Source: Lepraria neglecta (taxonomy: Eukaryota > Ascomycota > Lecanoromycetes > Lecanorales > Stereocaulaceae). From it: a DNA stretch of 64,000 nt. The notes under the pieces are model-generated. The model did not search any database and was not told the origin of the DNA. It saw nothing but the letters and a program-made list of their open reading frames with translations. The translations under genes and the position numbers were made by a program. The stretch covers positions 744,001 through 808,000 of the forward strand of contig CM065649.1 of NCBI GenBank assembly GCA_033220425.1, in the 5' to 3' direction. This document shows, piece by piece, positions 10,535 to 21,662 of this stretch; the first letter of the stretch is position 1; the number at the start of each line of letters is the position of its first letter.

Positions 10535-13500
10535 ATGACAAGCAGGTAATGACTCATCCTTGAGGGAATTCTAATTGGATATACGACAACTAACGAACTC
10601 TTAGATTGGACCGCTTGGTCACGTGAGCAATATGTCTAAGTTTCAGCTCTCGTTGTAGGCTAACTTGTATAGGCTACTTGAGACTGGGAGCACACAAGTG
10701 ATCAGAAATACAGCTGCGCAACAACTCGGAGATGTCCAGAAACAGCATCCCGATGAACTATTCAATCTACTCACCAGGGTCATCCCATATTTGAAATCCA
10801 AATCATGGGATACGCGAACGGCTGCTGCCAAAGCTATCAGCGGCATCGTCGAAAATGCCAGCCTCTTTGACCCCAATGGCAATGAAGACCTGAAGCAAGA
10901 TGGATCAATCAAGGTCGAAGCTGATCATGGCGTCGCGCCCCCTGTAGCGCCATCTTTGGGCGGGGACCAGCTACGACTTGAAACTCTCGATATAAGAGCA
11001 GTTTTGACTAATGGCAAGAAGCTCTTAGGGTCCGGGGGCAGGGAAATTGACTATGCCATTGCATCAATGGGCCCTGCGTCACGGCTGGAGTTCCAAAAGA
11101 AAGCTGCTTTCGCTGCTCTGGGCCTTGCGGGCGGAGATATTGACGACCAGATTTCGAAAATCTTGAAGGAGATGAACGTCCCTTCAGACACTGCAAATGG
11201 CACTCATGCGGCGCCTACACTTCCCAAGATTGACACATCTGATGGCATGCTTTCGGATGAGCAAGCTTTGCGATCGCCTAGCCCTTTCACAGCAGCATCA
11301 CCGGCTGGCAACATTACTCAGACACCCACAAATGAATCCGGACTAAGTAAACGGCAGCTCAACCAGCTGAAACGCAAAATGAAGATGGATGCCAGATCAC
11401 AGGCCAGCAAAGTTCGTGTAGTCGATCTGTCGGGTCGCCGTCCAAGTACCAATACACCCATCACACCTTCAAACGCAGAGCCATTTGCGATAAAAACCGG
11501 AATCAAGTCCGAGAAAGACGATGACGGAGATATTGACATGTTCTCTTTGACACGTACGAATGTTGATGAGGATGCTAAGATTGTTTCAGACTTCAAAGGC
11601 ACTATCGTTCCTGGGAAATCCATTATACAAACTGAGGCTGAAGAAAAGGGGCTCGAATGGCCTTTCGAGCGACTTTGTGAAGTCCTGATGGTGGACTTAT
11701 TCGATCACCATTGGGAGATCCGACATGGCGCGGCTATGGCCTTGCGTGAAGTCATCCGTGTGCATGGTTCAGGCGCAGGTCGAGAATTTGGCAAGAGTAG
11801 GAGAGTCAACGAAGATTTCAACAATCAATGGCTTAATGATCTGGCTTCCCGGCTCTGCTGTGTCCTGATGCTGGACCGCTTTGGAGACTACATATCAGAC
11901 AATGTCGTCGCGCCAATTCGAGAAACAATTGGACAGACTCTTGGAGCCGTAATGGCTCATCTTACACCCGCAACAGTCACTTTGGTCTATCAGGTATTGT
12001 ACCGCATGATAATGCAAGAAGGCTTGCAACTCCCAGGACGTAACGTATGGGAAGTGTGTCACGGCGGCATGATCGGGCTTCGTTACCTCGTTGCAGTCCG
12101 CAGCGACCTTCTGGTAAAGGATAATGGTCTCATGGATGGCGTGGTGGAGGCAGTTATGAAAGGTCTCGCAGACGGTGACGACGATGTGCGGGCTGTCAGT
12201 GCTGCGACTTTGATCCCCATTGCGAAAGAATTCATAGCTCTTCGTCCGGCTGCTCTTGACGATCTGATGAACATTGTTTGGGATTGCCTGTCAGACGTTC
12301 GAGACGATCTGAGCGCCAGCACAGGATTTGTTATGGATCTGCTGGCCAAGCTTTGCAGTTTCCCGGAAGTGCTAGTTGCAATGCAGAAAAACGCAGCCAA
12401 AGACTCGGAACATTCGTTCACCAATCTTGTCCCAAGACTGTATCCGTTCCTTCGGCATACTATCACTAGCGTTCGGTCGGCCGTTCTTCGAGCGCTGCAA
12501 ACATTCCTCCAAATTGGAGGTGGAGACACAAGGGGATGGGTGAATGGGAGAATACTACGATTAATGTACCAGAACTTCCTCGTCGAACGTAACGAGGCAG
12601 CCTTGAATCTGTCACTAGAGGTGTGGAACGCCCTTTTGGATGCTCTCGTTGAAAAGGAAGACCATGACATTACGTCCGATTTCTTAGAGCAGCTTCACCC
12701 TCTCCTGACCTTGGCTCTTCAGCCAGTTGGCACCTCTCGCAATCCCTTGCCAATAGAACGATGCTACTTTATCAAACCTTCAGGCCAGCTCTACGGACCG
12801 CCGAACCCGGAAATGCTCAAAGCAGCGTCACAACAAACCGCTGAGCCGGCAGCTAAGCGAAGAAAACGTTCTGAGAAGAGAGAGGAACCGCCATCATCGG
12901 CTCACAATGTTGACGGACACATGATCTCTGGAGATGTTGACCTGGTAGGCGCAGATACTCTCGTCAGATCGCGAATATATGCTGCGAGAGCCTTTGCTCG
13001 AGCGTTGGCTCGGCATCCACCCCTCGAAACAAGCTTGAAAAATATTGCGGAAGGCCTGAACTCACCATACTCAACAACTCAGATGGTTGCTGGGATGATC
13101 ATTGAGGAGTATGCTCGCGGTTTTGCAAACCCTTCTGGTAGAGCTGGTCGGTTCGGCGGAAACCTCCTGTCTATTCTTGACACGGAACGACCAGAAAGCT
13201 ACGCCGACATCCTCCCGTTCCTCAAAATTGTACGAGTGCAATGCCAAGCCTTGTTGAACGCCTTCCGAGAACATGGCCATGTGCCCATGTCAAAACTGCC
13301 TTCGCTCGCCATTGTCGTCCAAGGAGAGGCTGGGGCAGGTCCTACTGCCTTTTCCATTGCTAACGCTGAAGCTGTGGTTGGCAACGACTTCGAACGTTTG
13401 AAGAAGTCTCTCGCGCCAGCTCAGCGATTAACGGCCCTCCAGACGCTCAATGACGCGCGTACAGATGCCATTCAAGCAATTGATGCAGCTAAGAAGGTCA

Positions 13501-16408
13501 AGGCTGAGAGGGATGTCCGCATCAGAGCAGCTGCCGCGTCAGCTCTTGTTGCCATTGGAGAAATTCCGAAGAAGCCCAGTTCTCTCATCAAAGGCATAAT
13601 GGACAGTATCAAGTTGGAAGAGAACGTGGAGTTGCAGAAGCGCTCAGCAGCCTCCATAGCATCTCTCCTCGGGTTCTATGCCACCACACAGCGGCGTGGT
13701 CCAGCCGATAAGGTCACAGCAAATCTTATGAGCTTTTATTGCATAGACACTTCAGAGACGCCAGAGTTCCGAATCAACTCCGCAAAACAAGGCATCATCT
13801 TATCGCTACATAAGGAAGAAGACCGTAAAGATTACGCCGGCACTGTTGACTACGAGAAGGAAGCCAAAGCTGCGAGAGTCACACGGAGAGGAACCAAAGA
13901 AGCGCTTGACCAGCTCTGTCAGCTGTTCGGGAACCAACTATTCGACAAGGCACCAGTCCTGAAATCCAAAATTGAAGCTCCCCTCCGTCAGGCTTTCGGT
14001 GACGACGTGCCAATGGACCTCGAAGAGAACCCCGAATTCGGCCAAGCTGTTGTCGATGGCCTTTCAATATTGCGTACTCTGGTACCGACCATGCACGCAG
14101 ACCTCCATCCTTTTGTCATCGATCTGATGCCCTTAGTAGCCAAGGCTTTGAGGAGCCAGCTGTCTGTCTTCCGGTATGCGGCCGCTAAATGCTTTGCTAC
14201 CATTTGCAGTGTTATGCGAATCGATGGCATGACTATGCTTGTCGAGAACGTCCTTCCTCATGCCAGCTCAGATGATCTTCATTGTCGACAAGGGGCAATC
14301 GAATTGGTATACCACCTCATTCACGTTATGGAGGACAGCATTCTCCCATATGTGATCTTCCTTATTGTCCCAGTACTCGGTCGGATGAGCGATTCTGATA
14401 ACGACGTACGTTTAATTGCAACCACCACCTTCGCAACTTTGGTCAAACTCGTACCGTTGGAGGCTGGGATACCAGATCCACCTGGGTTCCCAGAGGCGCT
14501 CCTCAAAGGCAGAGATCGAGAACGCAAGTTTATTTCGCAAATGCTTGACTTCAAAAAGGTCGAGCCGTTTGAACTTCCAGTGGCCATCAAGGCTGAACTG
14601 AGATCGTACCAGCAAGAAGGCGTGAATTGGCTGGCTTTCCTCAATCGCTACCACCTTCATGGCATTCTCTGTGACGACATGGGTCTTGGAAAGACTTTAC
14701 AGACTCTGTGCATCGTGGCAAGTGACCATCACCTTCGTGCAGAGGAATATGCAAAGACCAAAGCTCAAGAGGTCCGCCGCCTGCCTTCCCTTATCATCTG
14801 CCCACCGACACTATCCGGTCACTGGCAACAAGAGATCCAGCAATTCGCTCCTTTTCTGTCCTGCTTAGCATACGTGGGACCCTCAGCCGACAGAGTGAGG
14901 CTCAGAGACAAGCTCGGCACCACAGATGTGGTGATTACCTCCTACGATATCTGCAGAAACGACATTGATGTTTTTACACCTTTTAATTGGAACTATTGCG
15001 TATTAGACGAAGGCCATCTCATCAAGAATCCCAAAGCAAAGACAAGCATGGCTGTCAAACGACTCGCCAGCAACCACCGCCTCATCCTTTCGGGTACCCC
15101 TATCCAGAATAATGTCCTCGAGCTATGGTCTCTCTTCGACTTCCTAATGCCGGGTTTCCTCGGCACCGAGAAAGTCTTCCTCGACCGCTTCGCCAAACCC
15201 ATCGCAGCCTCTCGCTTTAGCAAATCCTCCTCCAAAGAACAAGAAGCCGGTGCTCTTGCCATCGAAGCTCTCCACAAACAAGTCCTTCCATTTCTATTAC
15301 GTCGCCTCAAAGAAGAAGTGCTTGATGATCTACCGCCTAAGATCCTGCAGAACTATTATTGTGACCTCTCTGAACTGCAAAAGAGACTATTCGACGACTT
15401 CGCGAAGAAAGAACGCAAGACGCTTGCTGAGAAGGCTGGCAGCGAAAGCAAAGAAGCTAAACAGCATATCTTTCAAGCTTTACAGTACATGCGCAAGCTG
15501 TGCAACTCGCCATCTCTTGTGGTCAAGGAAGATCACAAGCAATACGCTGCCATTCAAGCTCAACTCGCTCGTCAAAATTCCAGCCTCAAAGACGTCGCTC
15601 ACGCGCCGAAGCTGACAGCTTTGCGCGACTTGCTAGTCGACTGCGGCATTGGTACTGACCCCGCTGAAAACAACAATTTCGTCTCTCCGCATCGCGCCCT
15701 CATCTTCTGCCAGATGAAAGAGATGCTCGATATAGTCGCCAATGACGTCTTACGCGCTCTACTCCCATCGGTACAATATCTTCGTCTAGATGGTAGTGTG
15801 GAGGCCAATAAGCGGCAGAATATTGTCAATCAATTCAACACTGATCCTAGCTACGACTGCCTCCTGCTGACCACCAGTGTCGGTGGATTGGGCTTGAATT
15901 TGACGGGTGCCGATACTGTCATCTTCGTTGAGCACGACTGGAACCCTCAGAAAGATTTACAGGCTATGGACCGCGCGCATCGTATTGGACAGAAGAAGGT
16001 TGTCAATGTGTATCGCTTGGTCACTCGAGGCACATTAGAGGAGAAGATCTTGAAGTACGTTCACCTCTCGACCTAACGTAAATTATCAAGCTAACCTTTA
16101 TCTCCAGCCTCCAACGATTCAAAATCGACGTCGCCTCCACAGTAGTGAACCAACAAAACGCCGGCCTCGCAACAATGGAAACGGACCAGATCCTCGACCT
16201 CTTCAATCTCGGCGATACAGCCCCAGTAGGCACGCTCGACAACAAAGATGGCGAAGGAAAAGAAGAAGACATGGTGGATGTGACAACAGGGGAGGTGAAG
16301 GAGAAGGGTAAGAAAGGATGGCTGGATGATTTGGGCGAGCTGTGGGATGAGAGAGCTTACGAGGAGGAATTTGACTTGGGGGGTTTCTTGAAGACTATGA
16401 GGATGTGA
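10535..16408 (+). CDS. MOT1: MOT1/BTAF1, TBP-removing Snf2-family ATPase
   Basis: Mot1 uses ATP to strip TATA-binding protein from DNA and redistribute it in the nucleus. Four exons fit by phase: 10535-10545, 10605-10622, 10673-16054 and 16108-16408, giving about 1,900 residues. The start is decided by two microexons of 11 and 18 nt that produce MTSRLDRLVTLLETGSTQ, the family N-terminus; the first intron ends with an ACTAAC branch point and TTAG. HEAT repeats fill roughly the first 1,250 residues, with a basic KRRKRSEKR segment near residue 720. The Snf2 core has LCDDMGLGKTLQTLCIV (about residue 1340), the DEGH Walker B box (about 1455), SGTPIQNN, and the C-terminal helicase lobe with LTTSVGGLGLNLTGAD and DRAHRIGQ. 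The last exon restores NLQRFKIDVASTVVNQQNAG. No lesion is visible. Confidence 0.97.
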
Positions 16409-16583
16409 TCATCGACTCATCGCAGGGTGGTGATGAGCCGAAAGTTCGGCACACGGAGCGGATAATTATCTTTGTTTTGTTGACAATCAGCTTCGTGTTA
16501 TGCTCAACACGTCAACACCTAGCTCTCCTTGCTCTCTTGCCTGCGCATTCTGAACTCATACTTGACCTAAAGCTACCTCAATC

Positions 16584-17044
16584 ATGGCTATAGTCCATTC
16601 CGGACGCAAGAAAACACTGGCCAAGACCCTAATCAGAATGGTGCGCAGTGCGCAAGCAAAGCACCAAGAGCGGACCAACAGTGGTAAGAACCCTAGCATT
16701 TCTACCACTATACGTGGGCAAGGAGCCTGGAATGGCGTGTTTGCATGTGGCTAATGTGTTATATAGCTCAACACCTAGCTCCCACGGCGCAGAAAGTGTG
16801 GAAGAAGCAATGCAAGCAGGATCGCCGCTGGCTCCGCGCGCAGGTCTCGTCTGCCGGCCGTGGTGGCATTTTGCGCGATGATGAGCAGGCTCTGCTGAAG
16901 CTCTTCAAGAAAAAGACCGAGGAGGCGCAGGCTATGCCAGCAATTGGAGAGGGTGTGAGGGCATTGTCGGAGGGTGCGGAGCTGGCTTGGGGGGCATTTG
17001 AGGGAGGAGAGGAGCGCGGCGTTGGAGGCGGCGGGGGTCTGTGA
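16584..17044 (+). CDS. small basic protein of unknown function
   Basis: Exons 16584-16683 and 16767-17044 join in phase across a GTAAGA...ATAG intron and encode 125 residues. The N-terminus is strongly basic (MAIVHSGRKKTLAKTLIRMV) and a second basic block follows the intron (QKVWKKQCKQDRRWLRAQ). The C-terminus is Gly-rich and ends at a TGA at 17042-17044. From about 16974 the next frame is open to 17258 and encodes an acidic tail with GDEDEDDEG, which looks more protein-like than the Gly-rich end, so the true C-terminus may lie in that frame. I do not recognise the family. The start is the first ATG, 175 bp after the MOT1 stop. Confidence 0.5.
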
Positions 17045-17534
17045 TTATGTGGGTGACTGGTGGGGAGGGGGGAAGAAGCCTGGAGTGGAGGGGCAGGAGC
17101 GGGGTGGAGAGGTGGAGAGGGAGGGGTTGGAGCTCGCGGGTGGGGAGGGAGGGGAGGGAGGAGGGGTACTGGTTGGGGATGAGGATGAAGACGACGAGGG
17201 GATCTGGGGCTGTGGAGACGTTTTGGCATCTGAGAAGTGGGAGGGTTGCGTTGAGTGAGTTTTTAGAGCTCGTTGTGCGCCATTCTGTGCGCTTTGGCCC
17301 TTAAAAGGGCGATAATGAATGGCTGCTTGCCTTGTTATTCAACCTGATCTTTCAAAATTCAGCCTGATCCTCCTACGAATGTCCTCTTGCAACCCATTCA
17401 GCCCTTCAGACCGCCATATGATTGCTTCAAAGCCATCTGTATGTCCTTTCCTTGACGCATTTTACCCTTCATACCGTCATGTTAATGCTCTAACGTCTTC
17501 TGTGCTGACGCCGGTGCATGTAAACAAAAGCTCA
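17045..17534. other. convergent intergenic region with a G-rich open frame
   Basis: The first 200 bp are very G-rich and open in the frame that ends at 17258, a possible continuation of the upstream gene. The remainder is AT-richer 3' flanking sequence of the minus-strand membrane protein gene. Nothing else is evident. Confidence 0.4.
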
Positions 17535-18609
17535 TCATAGCCAACCATCGAATCTCTTGGAACCTGCCGCATCCATCTCGTGCAATATCTTCTGCTGCGC
17601 AACTGCGATTGGATAGGCATACGTCTCATGACTTTCATATGCATCTTTCTCCACTGCTGTCTCCGAGCCTGCGAGTTCGTTTAGTATGCAGTTGGAGGGT
17701 TTCCCGCCTCTGAACGGCTGGAAATTGGAAGGTTTTAGGCGTCTTCGAAGACAGTACAGGATGTTAAATGCTGAGAGGAGGACGCATGTGACGACTGCAA
17801 TGCTGATACCTGCCTTTACACCTGCACTGAGCTCGCTGGGCTTGGCACCTTCGGTATCTGGCGCTGGGGAAGGTACAGATGAGGAAGAAGAAGAAGATAA
17901 TGATGATGTTGATGTTAAAGACGATGACGAAGAGTAGGATGATGATAGGAGGGTGAAGACGGAAGAGATCGCTGCAGGAGTAGTTGTGGAACTGCCAATC
18001 GTAGACACGCTCGAGCTCAAAGATGCGAAGCTCGTTGTTGAGGAATCGCTGGAGCTTATTGTTGTGGAACTGGCACCCATGAATACGCTGGAGCTTGGTG
18101 CTGGGGGTGTTGAATCTGAACTCGGACTCCAGGTGGTTGGAGAGGTAGACTGCTGAGAATTCTTTTCTTGTATGACGAAGTTGCCACTGTTCGGTCCGTC
18201 TATTGTGGGAGAAGTTGCTGTGATTCTAATATTGAAGTGGCACCACACATCAGTACCGTAATTGAGAGTAATGAGACGGCTGCCATTGGCGGGGATTGAC
18301 TCGTTGTATCCTGTGTAATGGACACTTGTTAGCCCTCCTATTTGTTTGCTAGAAGCTCACGGTGATCATACTTGATTGCCACGAATGGGTACCGCTCGGT
18401 CGACACCATAGAAGCAGATTTGGCAGAAAGGTGGCAACAGGGGTCGTCCATGACGCATTGACTACGTCGAGGTTGTTATAGAAGAGCACGGAGTTTTGGC
18501 TTGGGTAAAGAAATCTACCCGCAAGATCCTGCGCAAGAACAGTGCAGAAGTCGGCCGTTATAATGAAGAGATATATGCCGAGGAAATTCTTATCCAAGAT
18601 AACATACAT
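17535..18609 (-). CDS. single-pass membrane protein with Ser/Thr-rich ectodomain
   Basis: Exons 18609-18372 and 18310-17535 join in phase across a GTATGA...ACAG intron, giving about 337 residues. From the internal ATG the protein begins MYVILDKNFLGIYLFIITAD, a signal peptide with likely cleavage after VLAQ. A domain of about 110 residues with several N-glycosylation sites (NASW, NESI, NGSR) and paired Cys follows, then about 100 residues of mostly Ser/Thr. The transmembrane helix is AGISIAVVTCVLLSAFNILY, followed by the stop-transfer CLRRRLK and a cytoplasmic tail of about 60 residues. The design resembles fungal wall-stress sensors (Wsc/Mid2-like), but no WSC Cys pattern is present and I cannot assign a family. 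A longer in-frame start at 18699 exists but would bury the signal peptide. Confidence 0.75.
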
Positions 18610-19572
18610 GCTCAGATGGGGAATTTCGTTTCCGGTCGATCTATTTCTGTAGGCTGGCAATTGTTGAGAGCTGGACCTTTTTTGGTTATGTGGGAACATG
18701 TAGCCAATCTTTACATTGACGGCACATTCAGGAGAATGTGAAGAGATCTCATGTCGTTAGGGGAATGTTTAAGGTCACAGACGTTAAGGGGCTTTGCACC
18801 AATTTCTGCAAGGCCGCTGAGCCTCTCGAGCCAAGATCGGTCCCACTCAGGTAGCTCTGCCATTACAGTGCAGCCAGCTGTACAGTAACGCCTACACGAT
18901 GATCTGCAAATTATGTTTGAGGATTTTCTGAATAAAGATCGATAGGCTGTAAGGCGATCCCGTCAAAAAGACATGCGGCACGGGCGTAAATCGAATGGTC
19001 CGCTTGGAGCATGCTTGCAGGGTAACATTCGTTGTGCCATGTCGGAGATGAGCATGTGAGACTAGGACAGCGAGAAGCTCAATGCGGCTACGGTAACAAT
19101 CGAACAGAGGCTCCTTCGGCGAACAAAGGACATTATGTAAAGCAAAGACTGAGAACTTCAGACCTGAATAAGGGGGTGATTGAATCTCATTAGAAGTCGT
19201 ATATAGTCAATGACCGATCTTGCGCTTAGATTTAAGTGGTAAGCTTGTAATTCTTATTAGTCGATGAGCAAGATGCATACCAATATTGCTGGTTGTTGAG
19301 CAAGAAATATGTAGCCTTCCATGTGTAATTGAACGGCACTTATCTATGAGACTAGGCCTACAAACCTTAACGAGCTGATCTGGTAGCTCGCTTATCTTTC
19401 CCTTCCACTTCCCGCGCGCTAGTGGCCGTTGAAAGTAAACAAACTATCGTCATACCCGCACTGCGATATCAACATCTCCAACTCTACCCAAATCCTTTTA
19501 CGTTCCTTGCAACTTTTATTACACATCATTTGAATTGCATTTGTCCTACAGTTAGACTGGTATAGAGCAACG
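18610..19572. other. divergent intergenic region
   Basis: About 960 bp lie between two divergent genes, holding promoters and 5' leaders. Only short ORFs occur, with no recognisable RNA gene or repeat. Confidence 0.5.
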
Positions 19573-21662
19573 ATGGCTACGCCACGTAGGCGGTCCTCGC
19601 GACTTCGGAGCGAAACACCTGTGAGTAAATACAAGCAGCAAATAGTTTCCCACCGCAGATTCTAGCAGAGAATGCCAATGTCATGGCAATGTATGCTAAC
19701 ATGGTCTACTCTGCCTAGGCTCGCCCCTCTGCTACTGCCCTGAGCAAGTTGTCCTCTCTGCTCGAGCGTGACGAGTCTCCCCTAAGCGGCACCCAGCCAA
19801 ACATCGACGCTCTTGTATCTTCTCCAGTTCCCCCGCCCAACACAGCCATGGCTCAGGGCCGCTTTGGCGTTATGTTTTCCGCTGTGAGGACGCCTCAGAC
19901 AGCGTCACGCCTCTACCCGTCTTTGGAGGAAATGCACCCAAGCAAGGTCCATCAGAGTACTGTTAAGCCGTCACCCTCAAGCCAGGGTCTCGGCAATATT
20001 GCCTCGCGGCTTAGTGCCTCTCCTTCCAAACCCACAATCGCAACAGTAGGCCAAGAAACGCCATCGAAGCCTAGGGGTTCGCTGTCTGTCCACCTGAACT
20101 CGCCTGCATTCGACTTCAGCTTCGAGCGGCCAGAATCTAATCTCAGCATAGAGGCTCAAAAGATCATGGATAGCGTACGAGAGGAGGCCGCTAAAATCAA
20201 GTCGCAAATGCTAGAAGAGCGAAGCAAGCAAGAAGAGAAGGATGGTGTGACCGATCAGCTCTACGGGTTTGGAGGTCGAAAGATCAATAAGGCCAAGCGC
20301 AAGTCTGGGAGATACAGTGATATCCACAAGCAAGAGTTCAAAAAGATGGATTCCATAGCTAGCCATGCGTCGCTTTGGAAGAACGAGATTCAGAGCAATG
20401 CTTCATCGCTGAAGCGGAGCCCTTCTAAGGCAGGCCTTGATCAACCCGATAAGCCGCTTGGTAGGACTAAATCTTTCAAGTCTTTTGCAAACCTCAATGA
20501 GTCTAGAGAGAGACTTGAGAATGCTTCCCCAGGCAAGCGGGTAAAGCAGAAATACGGCGATGACACCTCTGCTGCACAACCAGTGTCACGGGACACGGAA
20601 TCGGATTTGGAGAGCGCAACAGCAACACCTGCAAAATCTCGTCCACATTCAGGCCTTCCCAGTGCTACCACAACACCCACCCAAGCATCCTTGGCTCGCG
20701 CAGCTAGTGTGAAGCACATGAAGACCTCCATGATCCCGTCTCTCAGCCGGTCCGCTTCTACAAAGACGCTCAAGAGCCCAGCTATGGCAAAGACTGAACC
20801 TAGCAACAAATACCTCTCTTCTTTGTCACGCTTTGGCAACATGAAATCCATCCTTCATCGTTCACAGCCCAAATTCTCCGATGACCCTGCGAAGGTAGCA
20901 GCTGGAACCTACCTTCCGCTACCACGAGGCAAGCTTGACCTTGAAAAGGACCTTCCCAGTATGCCTGGCAGCCCCTTGACTGGACTCCAGCGGTCACCAA
21001 CCATCAAGCGAGTTGGCTTTGCACTCAGTACGAAATCTCACTACGGTCTTGGAGCGGAATCGCCATCTCCCTCTAAGATCCCAACACCCTGCACCCAACC
21101 TCAACCAGAAGTGTCTACTTCTCCACTTATAACGAAAGACCCAGTCTCCTATCCCGACCTCGCAAACTCTCCCAACATCACGACCCGTACCAAAATACCC
21201 AAGGCATCAACACCAGGCGACTTCACCTTCCGCGCTGAAAAGACCATCAAGTTCTCTCCAAGCAAAGACACCACGGTCACGAGTCCCGGATCGACTATTC
21301 GTCAGGTCCGTCCTAGCGGCGTGCCTACTCACGTCCCATCATTCGATAGCCTCCCTGCTATCCCGCACGGCATGCCAAACAAGAAGCGAAGCCGTCCTGA
21401 GCCTGACACCGAAGCAGAGGATAGCGAGAATGTGGACCCAATGGAGACGGATAATGATGACGACGATCAGCCGCGTGCGAAGAGACAGCGTATGGGTGTA
21501 TCACCTGAAAAGACCTTCGATGCTCAGTCTCCATCAAAGAGACGCATGGGTGGTATTGGTGGCAGTCGCATCCCAAAATTTGGTGGTGCGAAAGAGAAGG
21601 GGAGGAAAGGGCTGAGTTTGGGGCGATTGAATATGCTTGCGAGCCCAAAGAAGAGGCACTGA
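19573..21662 (+). CDS. Ser/Pro-rich basic protein, probably nuclear or cytoskeletal
   Basis: Exon 1 (19573-19620) encodes MATPRRRSSRLRSETP and joins in phase 0 to exon 2 (19719-21662) across a GTGAGT...CTAG intron, giving 664 residues. The sequence is dominated by Ser, Pro, Thr and Lys with many SPxK/R and TPxK sites typical of CDK targets (ATPAKSRP, KKRSRPEP, SPSKRR). There is a charged predicted helix around residues 155-175 (EEAAKIKSQMLEERSKQEEK), an acidic block near ENVDPMETDNDDDD and a basic end (LNMLASPKKRH). Basic clusters such as PNKKRSRPEP could be nuclear localisation signals. No catalytic domain is visible. It reads as a conserved, largely disordered filamentous-fungal protein, but I cannot name it. 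Confidence 0.8.
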
